Of a stretch of DNA of 64,000 bases, positions 27,837 to 36,385 are shown piece by piece. The notes beneath the pieces were generated by a model. That model had not been told where the DNA came from, did no database searches, and saw only the letters and a program-made list of their open reading frames with translations. How positions within the stretch are numbered: position 1 is the first letter of the stretch; each line of letters begins with the position of its first letter. The stretch is from assembly GCA_902552475.1 (NCBI GenBank), contig CACDJC010000001.1, positions 1 through 64,000 of the forward strand. The letters are read 5' to 3'. The translations under genes and the position numbers were made by a program. Source of the stretch: an uncultured Pelagibacteraceae bacterium (GTDB lineage Bacteria; Pseudomonadota; Alphaproteobacteria; Pelagibacterales; Pelagibacteraceae).

Positions 27837-28931
27837 ATGGACAGTTTATTATCAATATTAGTTAGTATTTTAATATTAATTAGCTTACTTATTTTATATT
27901 TCCAGCTTAAGAATAAAACTAGACAAGAAGAAAATCCTAATCAAAAAATTCAGGAAGAAATAAACTCCTTGAGAAATTCATTAAATGAATCTTTTGGCAG
28001 CATGTCTAAGGACATGGCAAAGGATTTTACGGCATCTTTTGGATCTATGACAAAAGAAATAGCAAAAGACATGACAGGCGCATTAACTAAAGTGGATGAA
28101 AAAGTTGCAGCCTTTAATACTCAAGTAGAAAATTTAAATAAAAGCCAAGAAGATATAAATAAAGTTTTAGCAGGAGTTAAAAAATATGGAACTCTTGCTG
28201 AGTTTTCATTAGATGCATTAATAAAAGATTTGTTACCTTCATCTCAATATATGATCAATGTTAAAATGAAAGAGGAAACAGGTGAAAATGTAGAATTTGC
28301 AATTAAACTTCAAGATGGAGTTTTAGTCCCTGTAGATAGTCACTTTCCAGTAGAAAAATTTAAAGCCATTGATGATGCTTATCAAGCAGATGATAAGAAG
28401 GCAGCAGCAGAAGCTAGAACAAAATTAGCAAGAGCATTTAAAGATAAAGCTAAAAGTGTAAAAGAAAAATATATAGTTCCACCAAAAAGTACAGATTTTG
28501 CTATAGTTTATGCTCCCACAGAGAGTTTATTTTCAGAATTAACTTCATACCAAGATCCAGTAACAAAAGAATTATTAACCCAGGAATTAATGAAAAAATA
28601 TAAAGTTGTAATTTTAGGACCTAATACTCTTTCAGCTTATTTGCAATCTTTGCATATGGGCTTTCAAACATTGAAAGTTCAGAAACATGCAACTGAAATT
28701 TATGATCATTTAAAAACAATAAGTACTAGATTCTCAAAACATTTTGATGGAATTATTAATCTTAGAAAAAAATTGGAAGAAGCAATGAGTGCTGTTGATA
28801 AGTTTGGAACAGATGCAAGATCAATTACAAGAACCTTAGAAAATATAAAGGATCCAGGTCAAATTGAAATAGCAGCCGAAAAAGAAAATGTTGAAAAATT
28901 TGAAGACCACTCAAAGCAGCTTAAAAATTAA
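27837..28931 (+). CDS. rmuC: RmuC-family DNA recombination protein
   Basis: 364 aa. N-terminal transmembrane helix LLSILVSILILISLLILYFQL, a coiled coil to about residue 110 and then the RmuC domain: LAGVKKYGTLAEFSLDALIKDLLPSSQYMIN, VEFAIKLQDGVLVPVDSHFPVEKF, VYAPTESLFSEL and ILGPNTLSAYLQSLHMGF. The fold belongs to the PD-(D/E)XK nuclease group; E. coli rmuC limits inversions. It is the first of three nuclease-type genes in a row. A short palindrome TTGATT...AATCAA lies at 27802-27820, before the start. Confidence 0.9.
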   Translation: MDSLLSILVSILILISLLILYFQLKNKTRQEENPNQKIQEEINSLRNSLNESFGSMSKDMAKDFTASFGSMTKEIAKDMTGALTKVDEKVAAFNTQVENLNKSQEDINKVLAGVKKYGTLAEFSLDALIKDLLPSSQYMINVKMKEETGENVEFAIKLQDGVLVPVDSHFPVEKFKAIDDAYQADDKKAAAEARTKLARAFKDKAKSVKEKYIVPPKSTDFAIVYAPTESLFSELTSYQDPVTKELLTQELMKKYKVVILGPNTLSAYLQSLHMGFQTLKVQKHATEIYDHLKTISTRFSKHFDGIINLRKKLEEAMSAVDKFGTDARSITRTLENIKDPGQIEIAAEKENVEKFEDHSKQLKN

Positions 28932-28968
28932 ATTTCTTTTCAATTTAAATACACTTATAAGAGACTCT

Positions 28969-29655
28969 ATGAAATGGAATAATAAATTTAATTATCCAAA
29001 ATCATCAAGATCTATTGAAGATGGAATGAGAAAATATTTATTTGGTGAAGAAAAATTGCCAAGCGTAACTTCTATATTAAGTGCTACAAAATCTGAAGAA
29101 GATAAAGCGTCTTTGGAGCTTTGGAAACAGAGAGTAGGGCATAAAGAAGCAAATAGAATTAAATCTGAAGCAAGTAGCAGAGGTACATCTATGCACTCTT
29201 ATATTGAAGATTACCTCAGAGGCAGAATAAATGAAAGTTTTTTTGAAAGTAATGAACAATATAAAAATATGGCTAAAGAAATTATTCAAAAAGGTTTAAA
29301 GGGAAAACTTGAAGAAATATATGGTATGGAGGAAACGTTGTATTATCCAAATAAATATGCTGGTACCGCAGATTTAATTGGTCAATATAAAGGCAATATT
29401 TGTATAATTGATTTTAAGCAGAGCAATAAACCAAAAAAAGTTGATTTTATTCAAGATTATCTACTACAACTAGGCGCATATACTTTGGCTCATGATGTTG
29501 TTTATGAGACAAAAATGTATGCAGGTATAATTCTACTTTGTACAAAGGATATATTATTTCAGGAATTTAAAATTGAAGGAGCCGAATTAGCAATGTATCA
29601 AAACTTATTTTTAGGAAGATTAAAAAAATTTAATGAAATTAATAATTTAGCTTGA
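28969..29655 (+). CDS. PD-(D/E)XK-type exonuclease-like protein
   Basis: 228 aa when started at the ATG at 28969; the longer track start lies inside rmuC. A nuclease core is visible: GTSMHSYIEDYL near residue 70, then EETLYYPNKYAGTADLIGQYKGNICIIDFKQS with the D...DFK catalytic pattern, and a QLGAYTLAH segment like the QxxxY motif of RecB/AddB/MGME1-type nucleases. Closest I can name is the MGME1-like/phage exonuclease group. It lies between rmuC and exonuclease I. Substrate unknown. Confidence 0.75.
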   Translation: MKWNNKFNYPKSSRSIEDGMRKYLFGEEKLPSVTSILSATKSEEDKASLELWKQRVGHKEANRIKSEASSRGTSMHSYIEDYLRGRINESFFESNEQYKNMAKEIIQKGLKGKLEEIYGMEETLYYPNKYAGTADLIGQYKGNICIIDFKQSNKPKKVDFIQDYLLQLGAYTLAHDVVYETKMYAGIILLCTKDILFQEFKIEGAELAMYQNLFLGRLKKFNEINNLA

Positions 29656-29776
29656 CTTTCTATAATCTGTTCATAAAAAAGAAAATACTAACCGGCTACT
29701 TGTTTAGATGCTTAAGTTTAGTCTTAAAAACTATCCAAAACATCATAAAATCTAGCTTTAACAAGGTGATTTAACT

Positions 29777-31210
29777 ATGAAACTAGCTATATGGGATATA
29801 GAAAGCTCAGGGGCTTCAACTGACTGGTCCTCAATAATTGAAATTGGGGGAGTTTTGGTTGATGAAAATTTTAAAGAAATAGATCGATTTAATTTGAGAT
29901 GTAGTTTACCTGAAGGTGAAATTTTTCAGGCAATGGCTTTAATAGTAAATCGTACTTCTATCAAACAACTGACTCAAACAAATTTAAGTCATTATCAAAT
30001 GCTTGGAGAAGTTGAAAAAATATTTAAAAAATGGAGTCCAGCAATCTTTTTAGGTTGGAGTTCGATAGGCTTCGATGAAGAACTTATTAGGAAAGAATTT
30101 TTTAAAGGACTTAGATATCCTTATATTACAAGCACTGCACCAAATAAAAGACATGATGGAATAAATATTGCAAGAGCAGCATATGCAGTAGATCCTTCAA
30201 TTTTACAAACTGAAATAAATGAAAAGAATAATGTTGTATTTAAATTGGAGTCACTTGCAAGAATGCAAGGATTAGATACAAGTGATGCTCACTCAGCAAT
30301 AGCCGATGCTGAGTTAACAACCAAAATTTTAAATATTGTAAAAAAAAAACAGAAAAATACTTGGGAATCTTTTTTAAAAACTGCAAATAAATCAGATACA
30401 GAAACTATTATAAAAAAAGGAGAAATAATAACGCTCAACGAATATTATTATGGAAAATCTAGACTTCATCTAGTTGTGCCATTACATCCTAAATATTGCG
30501 TTCATCCTATTTACCATGGTTGGTATTATTCTGTAGATTTAAGAACTGACGTTGAACCATTGCTTAATCTTTCAATTAATGAATTAAAGAATGAAATGAA
30601 AAAAACTCCAAAGTTTTTGAGAACCATCAGAGCTAACAAAGCCCCAATAATTATTGGATCAGAATTTGGAATGAAAGTAGAGCCTTACAATAATATAGAC
30701 TTAAATTTATTAAAAAAAAGAGCTTATCTTGTTCAAAAAGAAGAAAAATTTTCACAAAATATTCTTACAGCTTTAAGAGAAGTAGCAGAAGAAAAAGAAC
30801 AATCAAAATCACAGGAAGATATTTATGCTGAAGAAAGTATTTATACTCAATTTACATCGAATAAAGATACTGCACTTTTTCCTGCATGGCACGCCGCATC
30901 ATGGAAAGATAAATTGAATTTATTAGATAAATTTGATGATGAAAGACTAGTAGGTTTTGGAAAAAAAATAATTTATCAGGAAGCGCCTGAGACTTTGCCT
31001 CCAGAAATGTTTAAAAAAATTAAAAGAGAAATTGCTAAAAGAATATTAAGCGAAAGAAAAGAAAGATGGTGGACAATCCCTACTTTATTTACAGAGATAG
31101 ATACATTGAGAGAAAAATACACCAATGAAAATGATCATGATAAGCTAAATCTTCTAGATGAATTCAATAATTATGCAATGGTGATACAGAAAAAGTACGA
31201 AAATGCTTAA
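29777..31210 (+). CDS. sbcB: Exodeoxyribonuclease I
   Basis: 477 aa. DEDDh exonuclease domain: WDIESSG (D7, E9), FLGWSSIGFDEELIRKEFF, and DAHSAIADAELTT. The SH3-like and C-terminal helical domains follow; ERWWTIPTLFTEIDTLREKYT near the end recalls the ExoI tail. It degrades single-stranded DNA 3'-to-5' and acts in mismatch repair and recombination in E. coli. The gene has its own 120-base upstream gap and an AAGGTGA Shine-Dalgarno. Confidence 0.9.
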   Translation: MKLAIWDIESSGASTDWSSIIEIGGVLVDENFKEIDRFNLRCSLPEGEIFQAMALIVNRTSIKQLTQTNLSHYQMLGEVEKIFKKWSPAIFLGWSSIGFDEELIRKEFFKGLRYPYITSTAPNKRHDGINIARAAYAVDPSILQTEINEKNNVVFKLESLARMQGLDTSDAHSAIADAELTTKILNIVKKKQKNTWESFLKTANKSDTETIIKKGEIITLNEYYYGKSRLHLVVPLHPKYCVHPIYHGWYYSVDLRTDVEPLLNLSINELKNEMKKTPKFLRTIRANKAPIIIGSEFGMKVEPYNNIDLNLLKKRAYLVQKEEKFSQNILTALREVAEEKEQSKSQEDIYAEESIYTQFTSNKDTALFPAWHAASWKDKLNLLDKFDDERLVGFGKKIIYQEAPETLPPEMFKKIKREIAKRILSERKERWWTIPTLFTEIDTLREKYTNENDHDKLNLLDEFNNYAMVIQKKYENA

Positions 31211-31242
31211 TGTTAATAAATTTAAATTACCTTTTTTACCAG

Positions 31243-31270
31243 TTGATTTAAAACAATAACTTTATATAAA
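31243..31270 (+). promoter_or_regulatory. Promoter candidate for trxA
   Basis: TTGATT (31243-31248), a 16-base spacer, then TATAAA (31265-31270). The predicted start of transcription is at about 31277, which is the A of the trxA ATG, so the message would be leaderless or nearly so. No Shine-Dalgarno is visible before the ATG. Confidence 0.5.
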
Positions 31271-31276
31271 AATATC

Positions 31277-31597
31277 ATGGCAACTTTAAAAGTAACTGAT
31301 GAAAATTTTGACACTGAAGTTATAAAGTCTTCAAAGCCAATAGTAGTTGACTTTTGGGCAGAATGGTGTGGACCTTGTAAAATGATTGGTCCAATTTTAG
31401 AGGAAATTTCAGACGAGATGGTAAATGATGTTTCTATTGCAAAACACAATATTGATGAAGAGCCCAACACTCCAACTAAATACGGAGTAAGAGGAATACC
31501 TACTATGTTATTATTTAAGGATGGAGAATTAAAATCTACTAAGGTTGGGGCTACTCCTAAGTCTGATATAGTTTCTTGGATAAAAGAAAATATTTAA
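31277..31597 (+). CDS. trxA: Thioredoxin
   Basis: 106 aa with the WCGPC redox site in [19 protein letters not shown] and the cis-proline loop RGIPTMLLF. General protein disulfide reductase and ribonucleotide reductase donor. In alphaproteobacteria trxA usually follows addA and precedes folC; here folC is convergent with it, overlapping by four bases, and exonuclease I is upstream. Confidence 0.96.
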   Translation: MATLKVTDENFDTEVIKSSKPIVVDFWAEWCGPCKMIGPILEEISDEMVNDVSIAKHNIDEEPNTPTKYGVRGIPTMLLFKDGELKSTKVGATPKSDIVSWIKENI

Positions 31598-32859
31598 TTT
31601 AGTTTTAAAACTTCTCCTGCAAGATATAAAGATCCTGTAATTAAAATAATATCATTTTCAGATACTGGACAAGAGGTAATAGCTTCAACTATTGAATTTT
31701 TAAATTGAGTTTTTTTATATTTATCCAGTTTTTTTTTTAAATCTTCACCTTTAATTGCATTTAGTTGATTTGGAATATCAATTGTAGTTAATGAAGAAAT
31801 ATTTTTAAAATAACTTATATATTTTTCATGATCTTTATTTGCCATCATTCCTATTACTATATGTTTTTTACAATTTATTTTTTCTAGATGTTCGCTTAAA
31901 ACTTTTGCACCCAATGGATTGTGTGAGCCATCAACATATATTTTATTATTTTTGCATAAATCTTTTAATTTACCTTTTTTGATTTCTTGAAATCTGGCAA
32001 TACTTTGAATTTTAGTAATACCAGTTTTTATATTATCATCACTCACATTCAAATTAAGTTTCCTTATTGTTGCAATAGCTGTTGATATATTCTCCATTTG
32101 AAAACTTCCTAATACATTTGGCTGAGGTAATTTTAAACTTCCAAATTCGTCCTCATAATATATGAAACCATTTTCATTTAAAGAATAGCTAAATTTTTCG
32201 TTAAATATTATTTTATTTGATTTATTATTAGAGATATTTTTTTTTATTAAATTTAAAGTTTCTTTTGAACTTTGTTTGGCTATAAATATATTTGAATTTA
32301 ATAAATTTGATGTTTTTTCAAAAACTATTTTTTCTATTGTTTTTTCATTTTCAGGAAGCCAGTCTAGATGATCTAAACCTATAGAAGTTATAATACTTGC
32401 TAAATTTTTATTAATTATATTAGTTGCATCAAAACGATGAAATAAACCACTTTCTATTATATTGATATTATCTTTAAATTTCTCAGCTCCATAAAAGTAA
32501 GCTGCGGTTAATATTTCAAAATAAGTGATAGGATCACCATTATTTATTTCTTCAACTTCAAAAAGTAATTTTGCAAGATTTGCATCAGATATTTCTTGAT
32601 CATTATAAACAAATCTTTCATTAATTTTTAGAATATGTGGACTAGTATAAATATTACAATTAATATTTGCTTCTTTGAGTATTGCTCTTATCGCTTGAAT
32701 AGTAGAATATTTTCCATTAGTTCCTACCACAGAAATACATCTACTAAGATTTTGAGGATTCCCTAATTTTTCACAAAGTTTTTTAACTCTATTTAAACTT
32801 AAATCTATTTCTTTAGGATGCAGCTTTTGTAAGCGGCTCAATATTTTCTGAAGTTTCAT
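31594..32859 (-). CDS. folC: Folylpolyglutamate / dihydrofolate synthase, variant motifs
   Basis: 421 aa Mur-ligase-fold enzyme. The P-loop reads [11 protein letters not shown]: Tyr51 replaces the Gly of the usual GTNGKGS, while the Lys and Ser are kept. The next motif, normally GLGGRxDATN, is [19 protein letters not shown] keeps the Lys of the EKAGI motif, and YVDGSHNP replaces DGAHNP. The start overlaps accD by 47 bases in another frame. The accD-folC order supports the call. The substitutions may be clade-specific; activity is not proven by sequence. Confidence 0.85.
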   Translation of the reverse strand: MKLQKILSRLQKLHPKEIDLSLNRVKKLCEKLGNPQNLSRCISVVGTNGKYSTIQAIRAILKEANINCNIYTSPHILKINERFVYNDQEISDANLAKLLFEVEEINNGDPITYFEILTAAYFYGAEKFKDNINIIESGLFHRFDATNIINKNLASIITSIGLDHLDWLPENEKTIEKIVFEKTSNLLNSNIFIAKQSSKETLNLIKKNISNNKSNKIIFNEKFSYSLNENGFIYYEDEFGSLKLPQPNVLGSFQMENISTAIATIRKLNLNVSDDNIKTGITKIQSIARFQEIKKGKLKDLCKNNKIYVDGSHNPLGAKVLSEHLEKINCKKHIVIGMMANKDHEKYISYFKNISSLTTIDIPNQLNAIKGEDLKKKLDKYKKTQFKNSIVEAITSCPVSENDIILITGSLYLAGEVLKLN

Positions 32860-33745
32860 CTAGATTATTTAAATTTACCTCAGAATTTTTCTTAAGCAAT
32901 ATTGATAAAAGAGTACTTATTTCTTTTCGTAAGTCTTTTCTTTGAACTACTCTGTCAACAAAACCATGTTTTTCTACAAATTCTGCGGTTTGAAAATCTG
33001 GGCTAAGTTCTTCCTTAACTGTTGCTTGAATAACTCTTTTCCCTGCAAATGCTATCAAACATCCAGGTTCAGCAAAATGAATATCACCAAGCATGGCAAA
33101 TGAAGCAGTTATTCCTCCAGCCGTTGGATCAGTGAAACAAACTATATAAGGTAAGTTATTTTTTTTGAGTTCGTTAATTGCAAGTGTGGTTCTAGTCATA
33201 TTTGCTAATGCAATAGGAGATTCAAACATTCTTTGGCCACCCCCGCAAGGGAAGAAGACGTAAGGTGTCTGGTTGTCAATTGCATACTGCACCCCATAAA
33301 TTATTGCTTCGCCTTCAGCAGCTCCAACTGAACCACCAATAAAATCAAAATTGATTGCACCTGCTGTAACTTCAATTCCATTTATTTTTCCTCTTGCAAT
33401 CATTACTGCGCAGTCTTGGTTAGTTTTTTTTCTAGCTATTTTTAATCTGTCTTTATATGACTTTGTATCTTTCCAATTTAATGGGTCCTCCGAAGGTATT
33501 GGAGTTTCTAATAATTGGTAAGAGTTTTTTCCAAAAAAAATATCAAACCTTTGTCTGCATCCTATTCTATGATGTTTATTGCAAGCACTACAAACCCATA
33601 AATTTTCTTCCAAGTCTTTTTTTAAAATTGGTCCCTTACAACAACTGGTCCAATCGGAATTTTCAATTTCTTCTTTTGAAGGTCTTTTTTTTAAAACCTT
33701 TTTAATTTTTTCTCCAAATTTTATTGCTTTTGTTAACCAGTTCAT
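32813..33745 (-). CDS. accD: Acetyl-CoA carboxylase carboxyltransferase beta subunit
   Basis: 310 aa. N-terminal zinc ribbon SCCKGPILKKDLEENLWVCSACNKHH (four Cys), then the carboxyltransferase domain with AGAINFDFIGGSVGAAEGEAI, FPCGGGQRMFESPIALANM and DPTAGGITASFAMLGDIHFAEPG. It forms the alpha2-beta2 transferase with AccA, whose gene is 23 kb away. It overlaps trpA by four bases and folC by 47. Confidence 0.96.
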   Translation of the reverse strand: MNWLTKAIKFGEKIKKVLKKRPSKEEIENSDWTSCCKGPILKKDLEENLWVCSACNKHHRIGCRQRFDIFFGKNSYQLLETPIPSEDPLNWKDTKSYKDRLKIARKKTNQDCAVMIARGKINGIEVTAGAINFDFIGGSVGAAEGEAIIYGVQYAIDNQTPYVFFPCGGGQRMFESPIALANMTRTTLAINELKKNNLPYIVCFTDPTAGGITASFAMLGDIHFAEPGCLIAFAGKRVIQATVKEELSPDFQTAEFVEKHGFVDRVVQRKDLRKEISTLLSILLKKNSEVNLNNLDETSENIEPLTKAAS

Positions 33746-34542
33746 AAAATTTTATTTTTTAATCTTTTTACTATCCTACTTACATTTATGACAGGATTTT
33801 GTCCATTTTTTAAACTTTTTGTAATTTCTTTACAAATAGCGCTTCCGACTACTAATCCATCAGCATTTTTAAGTTTAGAAATTGTTTTTTCGGTTATACC
33901 AAAACCTATTACACAATTTTTTTTAGGATTAATTTTTTTTATTTTTTTATAATTTGACAAAATTTGCTTTGGTGAAACTTTTAATTTTCCACCTGTCGTA
34001 GACAACATACTAATATAATAAATCATATTATGAGAGTCTTTTATAATTTTTATTAATCTTTCTTTTGAAGTAGTTGGAGACAATAATTGAATAAAACTTA
34101 TTGAATTTGATTTACATTTTTTTGCAAAATTCTTATTTTCTGGCCAAGGTAGATCGACAACAATTAATCCATTTACCCCAGAGCTTTTACATTTTTTTAT
34201 AAATTTATTTTCACCGTATTGATAAATCATATTATAGTAACCCATCAAAATAACAGGTTTTGAATTTTTTGTTTTTTTAAAAATTCTAACTAGCTGAAAT
34301 ACATCTGAGATTTTAATTCCATTTTTAATTGCTCTATATGCGCTCGTCTGTATTTGGCCACCGTCTGCTATTGGAGTATTATGAGGAAATCCAATTTCAC
34401 ATATATCAACATCCTTTGAAATTGATTTTAATATATCTAAAGATTTCTTTTTAGTACTATCACCAGCAACAGTATAAGTTAAAAAAGCTGGTCTATTATC
34501 TTCTCTGGCTTTTTTAAAAGCTAAACTTATAAATTTATTCAT
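33742..34542 (-). CDS. trpA: Tryptophan synthase alpha subunit, variant loops
   Basis: 266 aa TIM barrel that splits indoleglycerol phosphate. Catalytic Glu49 and Asp60 are present in EIGFPHNTPIADGGQIQ, but the usual PF(S/T)DP between them is PHNTP. Loop 6, usually VSVTGVTG, reads YYISMLSTTGGK. LMGYYNMIYQYG, GLIVVDLPWPE and VIGFGI are recognisable. It overlaps trpB by four bases and accD by four. Probably functional, with altered loops; see the finding on the trp operon. Confidence 0.87.
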   Translation of the reverse strand: MNKFISLAFKKAREDNRPAFLTYTVAGDSTKKKSLDILKSISKDVDICEIGFPHNTPIADGGQIQTSAYRAIKNGIKISDVFQLVRIFKKTKNSKPVILMGYYNMIYQYGENKFIKKCKSSGVNGLIVVDLPWPENKNFAKKCKSNSISFIQLLSPTTSKERLIKIIKDSHNMIYYISMLSTTGGKLKVSPKQILSNYKKIKKINPKKNCVIGFGITEKTISKLKNADGLVVGSAICKEITKSLKNGQNPVINVSRIVKRLKNKIL

Positions 34543-35771
34543 ATTTTTTTTCCCAACTTTTTTCTTAATATGTCTCTATCCTTTTTTGCATCTCCACATG
34601 AGTTAACGATTACAATTGTATTTTTACTTAACTTAGGAGCAATTTTAATTGCTTCAGCAAACGCATGACTTGGTTCTAAGCTTGGATTAATTTTTTCAAG
34701 TTTTGTAACAAGTTTATATGCATTTAATGCATCTTCGTCAGTCGCATAAGTGTATCTTGCTCTTTTTGTATCTTTAAGAAAGCAGTGTATTGGACTTACA
34801 CCAGGATAATCTAGTCCAGCACTAATAGACTCAGTTTCTTTAATTTGACCTTCGCTGTTTTGACAAACATATGAAGCCGCTCCATGCAATACTCCTAATT
34901 TAGCCCCTCTACTTAAAGGAGCAGCATGTAGTTTTGATTTTTTTGGACCTCCCGCTTCTACTCCAATTAATTCTATTTGTGATTTAGGATAATCAACAAA
35001 TTCACTCCAAAATCCATAAGCAGAACTTCCTCCACCAACACAATTAATTAATTTAACTTTATTAGGAATTTTATTAAATTTTTTCTTAATTTGTTTTTTT
35101 AATTCTCTTGAAATTTGTGAAGTGCTCCAGCCACAAATTTTAACAAATATATTTGGTCCAACGGTGGAACCAACACACATATGAGTAGTGTCACAATTAG
35201 AAACCCAATATCTCATGCACTCACTGACAGCATCAACTAAAGTTTGACTGCCTGAAAACACTGGCACAATTTCAGCGCCGTTTTTTCTCATTGCATCACA
35301 GTTAGGTTTTTGTCGCTTAATATCTTTTGCTCCCATAAAAATTTTGCATTTGAGACCAAATTTTTTAGCAGCCATGCTTAACATTTTGCCAGCATATCCC
35401 GCTCCGGTATCACCTACTATGTATTTTTTTCCCATATTTTTGCAAATTAATGCATGGACCGTTGCATTATATATTTTATGGGCTCCTCCATTAGCATCAG
35501 AAACAACTTTTGCCCAAATTTGAGCACCACCTAAATATTCAGTTAAATTTTCTAATTTTATAAATCGGGTAGGAGATCCAATATAGTTCTTAAAATAGAA
35601 ATTTCTTTTTTTAATGAAATTTTTATTTTTTCTTAATTTTTGAAAATCTTTTGTAAGGTCATCTATAGGTTTTTTTAATGTTTCAGGTATAAAACTTCCT
35701 CCAAACTTACCACCCCAGAAACCAAATTTATCATGTTGATCTATTAATGGAATTTTTCTTTTAAGTTTCAT
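34539..35771 (-). CDS. trpB: Tryptophan synthase beta-like subunit, atypical active site
   Basis: 410 aa fold-type II PLP enzyme. The PLP lysine is kept in NGGAHKIYN (Lys99) and GGGSSA and SLEPSHA are present. However ETGAGQHG is DTGAGYAG, so the catalytic Glu109 position is Asp121 and His115 is Ala; KREDLxHTG is KVVSDANGG; and SGRGDKD is SCGDAKKDRD, so the Ser377 position is Cys. SISAGLDYPGVSP and its place between trpF and trpA support TrpB ancestry. Whether it still makes tryptophan is uncertain. Confidence 0.8.
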   Translation of the reverse strand: MKLKRKIPLIDQHDKFGFWGGKFGGSFIPETLKKPIDDLTKDFQKLRKNKNFIKKRNFYFKNYIGSPTRFIKLENLTEYLGGAQIWAKVVSDANGGAHKIYNATVHALICKNMGKKYIVGDTGAGYAGKMLSMAAKKFGLKCKIFMGAKDIKRQKPNCDAMRKNGAEIVPVFSGSQTLVDAVSECMRYWVSNCDTTHMCVGSTVGPNIFVKICGWSTSQISRELKKQIKKKFNKIPNKVKLINCVGGGSSAYGFWSEFVDYPKSQIELIGVEAGGPKKSKLHAAPLSRGAKLGVLHGAASYVCQNSEGQIKETESISAGLDYPGVSPIHCFLKDTKRARYTYATDEDALNAYKLVTKLEKINPSLEPSHAFAEAIKIAPKLSKNTIVIVNSCGDAKKDRDILRKKLGKKI

Positions 35772-36384
35772 AATTTAATTTTTTTATATTATTTAAAAAA
35801 GTATTAATTTTTGAAATATCTTTTTCTCCCAGCGTTTCTAAGCTTCCTGAGATATCAATAATATCTGCTATTTTAATATATTTATCAAGCTTATCATTAT
35901 ATTGAATATTGCCTGCCAACATTTTATTTATAGACTTAGGTACGTTATCTAGTAACTTATGATCAAAACCAACAGATTTTTCAAAACCTTTACTATCAAA
36001 TAATATAATATCAGAAATTTTTTCGTAATCTTTGTAACCTAATACATCATTAATATTTTCAATTGTAAGAGCGGTAATTATTTTAATATTTAAATTTTGT
36101 TTTATTATTTTAGTTCTTTCTGCACCAACTTTATAAAGTTGAAGATAATCAAATTTTAATTCTTTAATTTTTTTAAGTATAAAATCATCAGGATCAACCA
36201 AAACACAAACAAATTTAACATTTTTTTTATTTGTATTTACTAATTTTTTTAAATCTTCGAATTCTAAATATCTTTTAGACTTTGGATAGTTGGCAATGAA
36301 TCCAACAAATTTTGGAGGATATTCGTGATTAACAATATAACTTAAAGTTTTTGGACTCTTGACTCCACAAATCTTAGCATCCAT
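35761..36384 (-). CDS. trpF: Phosphoribosylanthranilate isomerase-like, variant phosphate loops
   Basis: 207 aa TIM barrel. The catalytic Cys (AKICGVKSPKT, Cys6) and Asp (IILFDS, Asp130) positions are kept. The family's GGTGxxFDW is replaced by KGFEKSVGFDH, LAGGL by MLAGNI, and SSGVE by ISGSLET; QLHG is QLYK. It follows pyrF by one base and overlaps trpB by 11. The position in the operon supports the call; the missing phosphate-binding glycines make function less sure. Confidence 0.78.
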   Translation of the reverse strand: MDAKICGVKSPKTLSYIVNHEYPPKFVGFIANYPKSKRYLEFEDLKKLVNTNKKNVKFVCVLVDPDDFILKKIKELKFDYLQLYKVGAERTKIIKQNLNIKIITALTIENINDVLGYKDYEKISDIILFDSKGFEKSVGFDHKLLDNVPKSINKMLAGNIQYNDKLDKYIKIADIIDISGSLETLGEKDISKINTFLNNIKKLNYET

Positions 36385-36385
36385 A

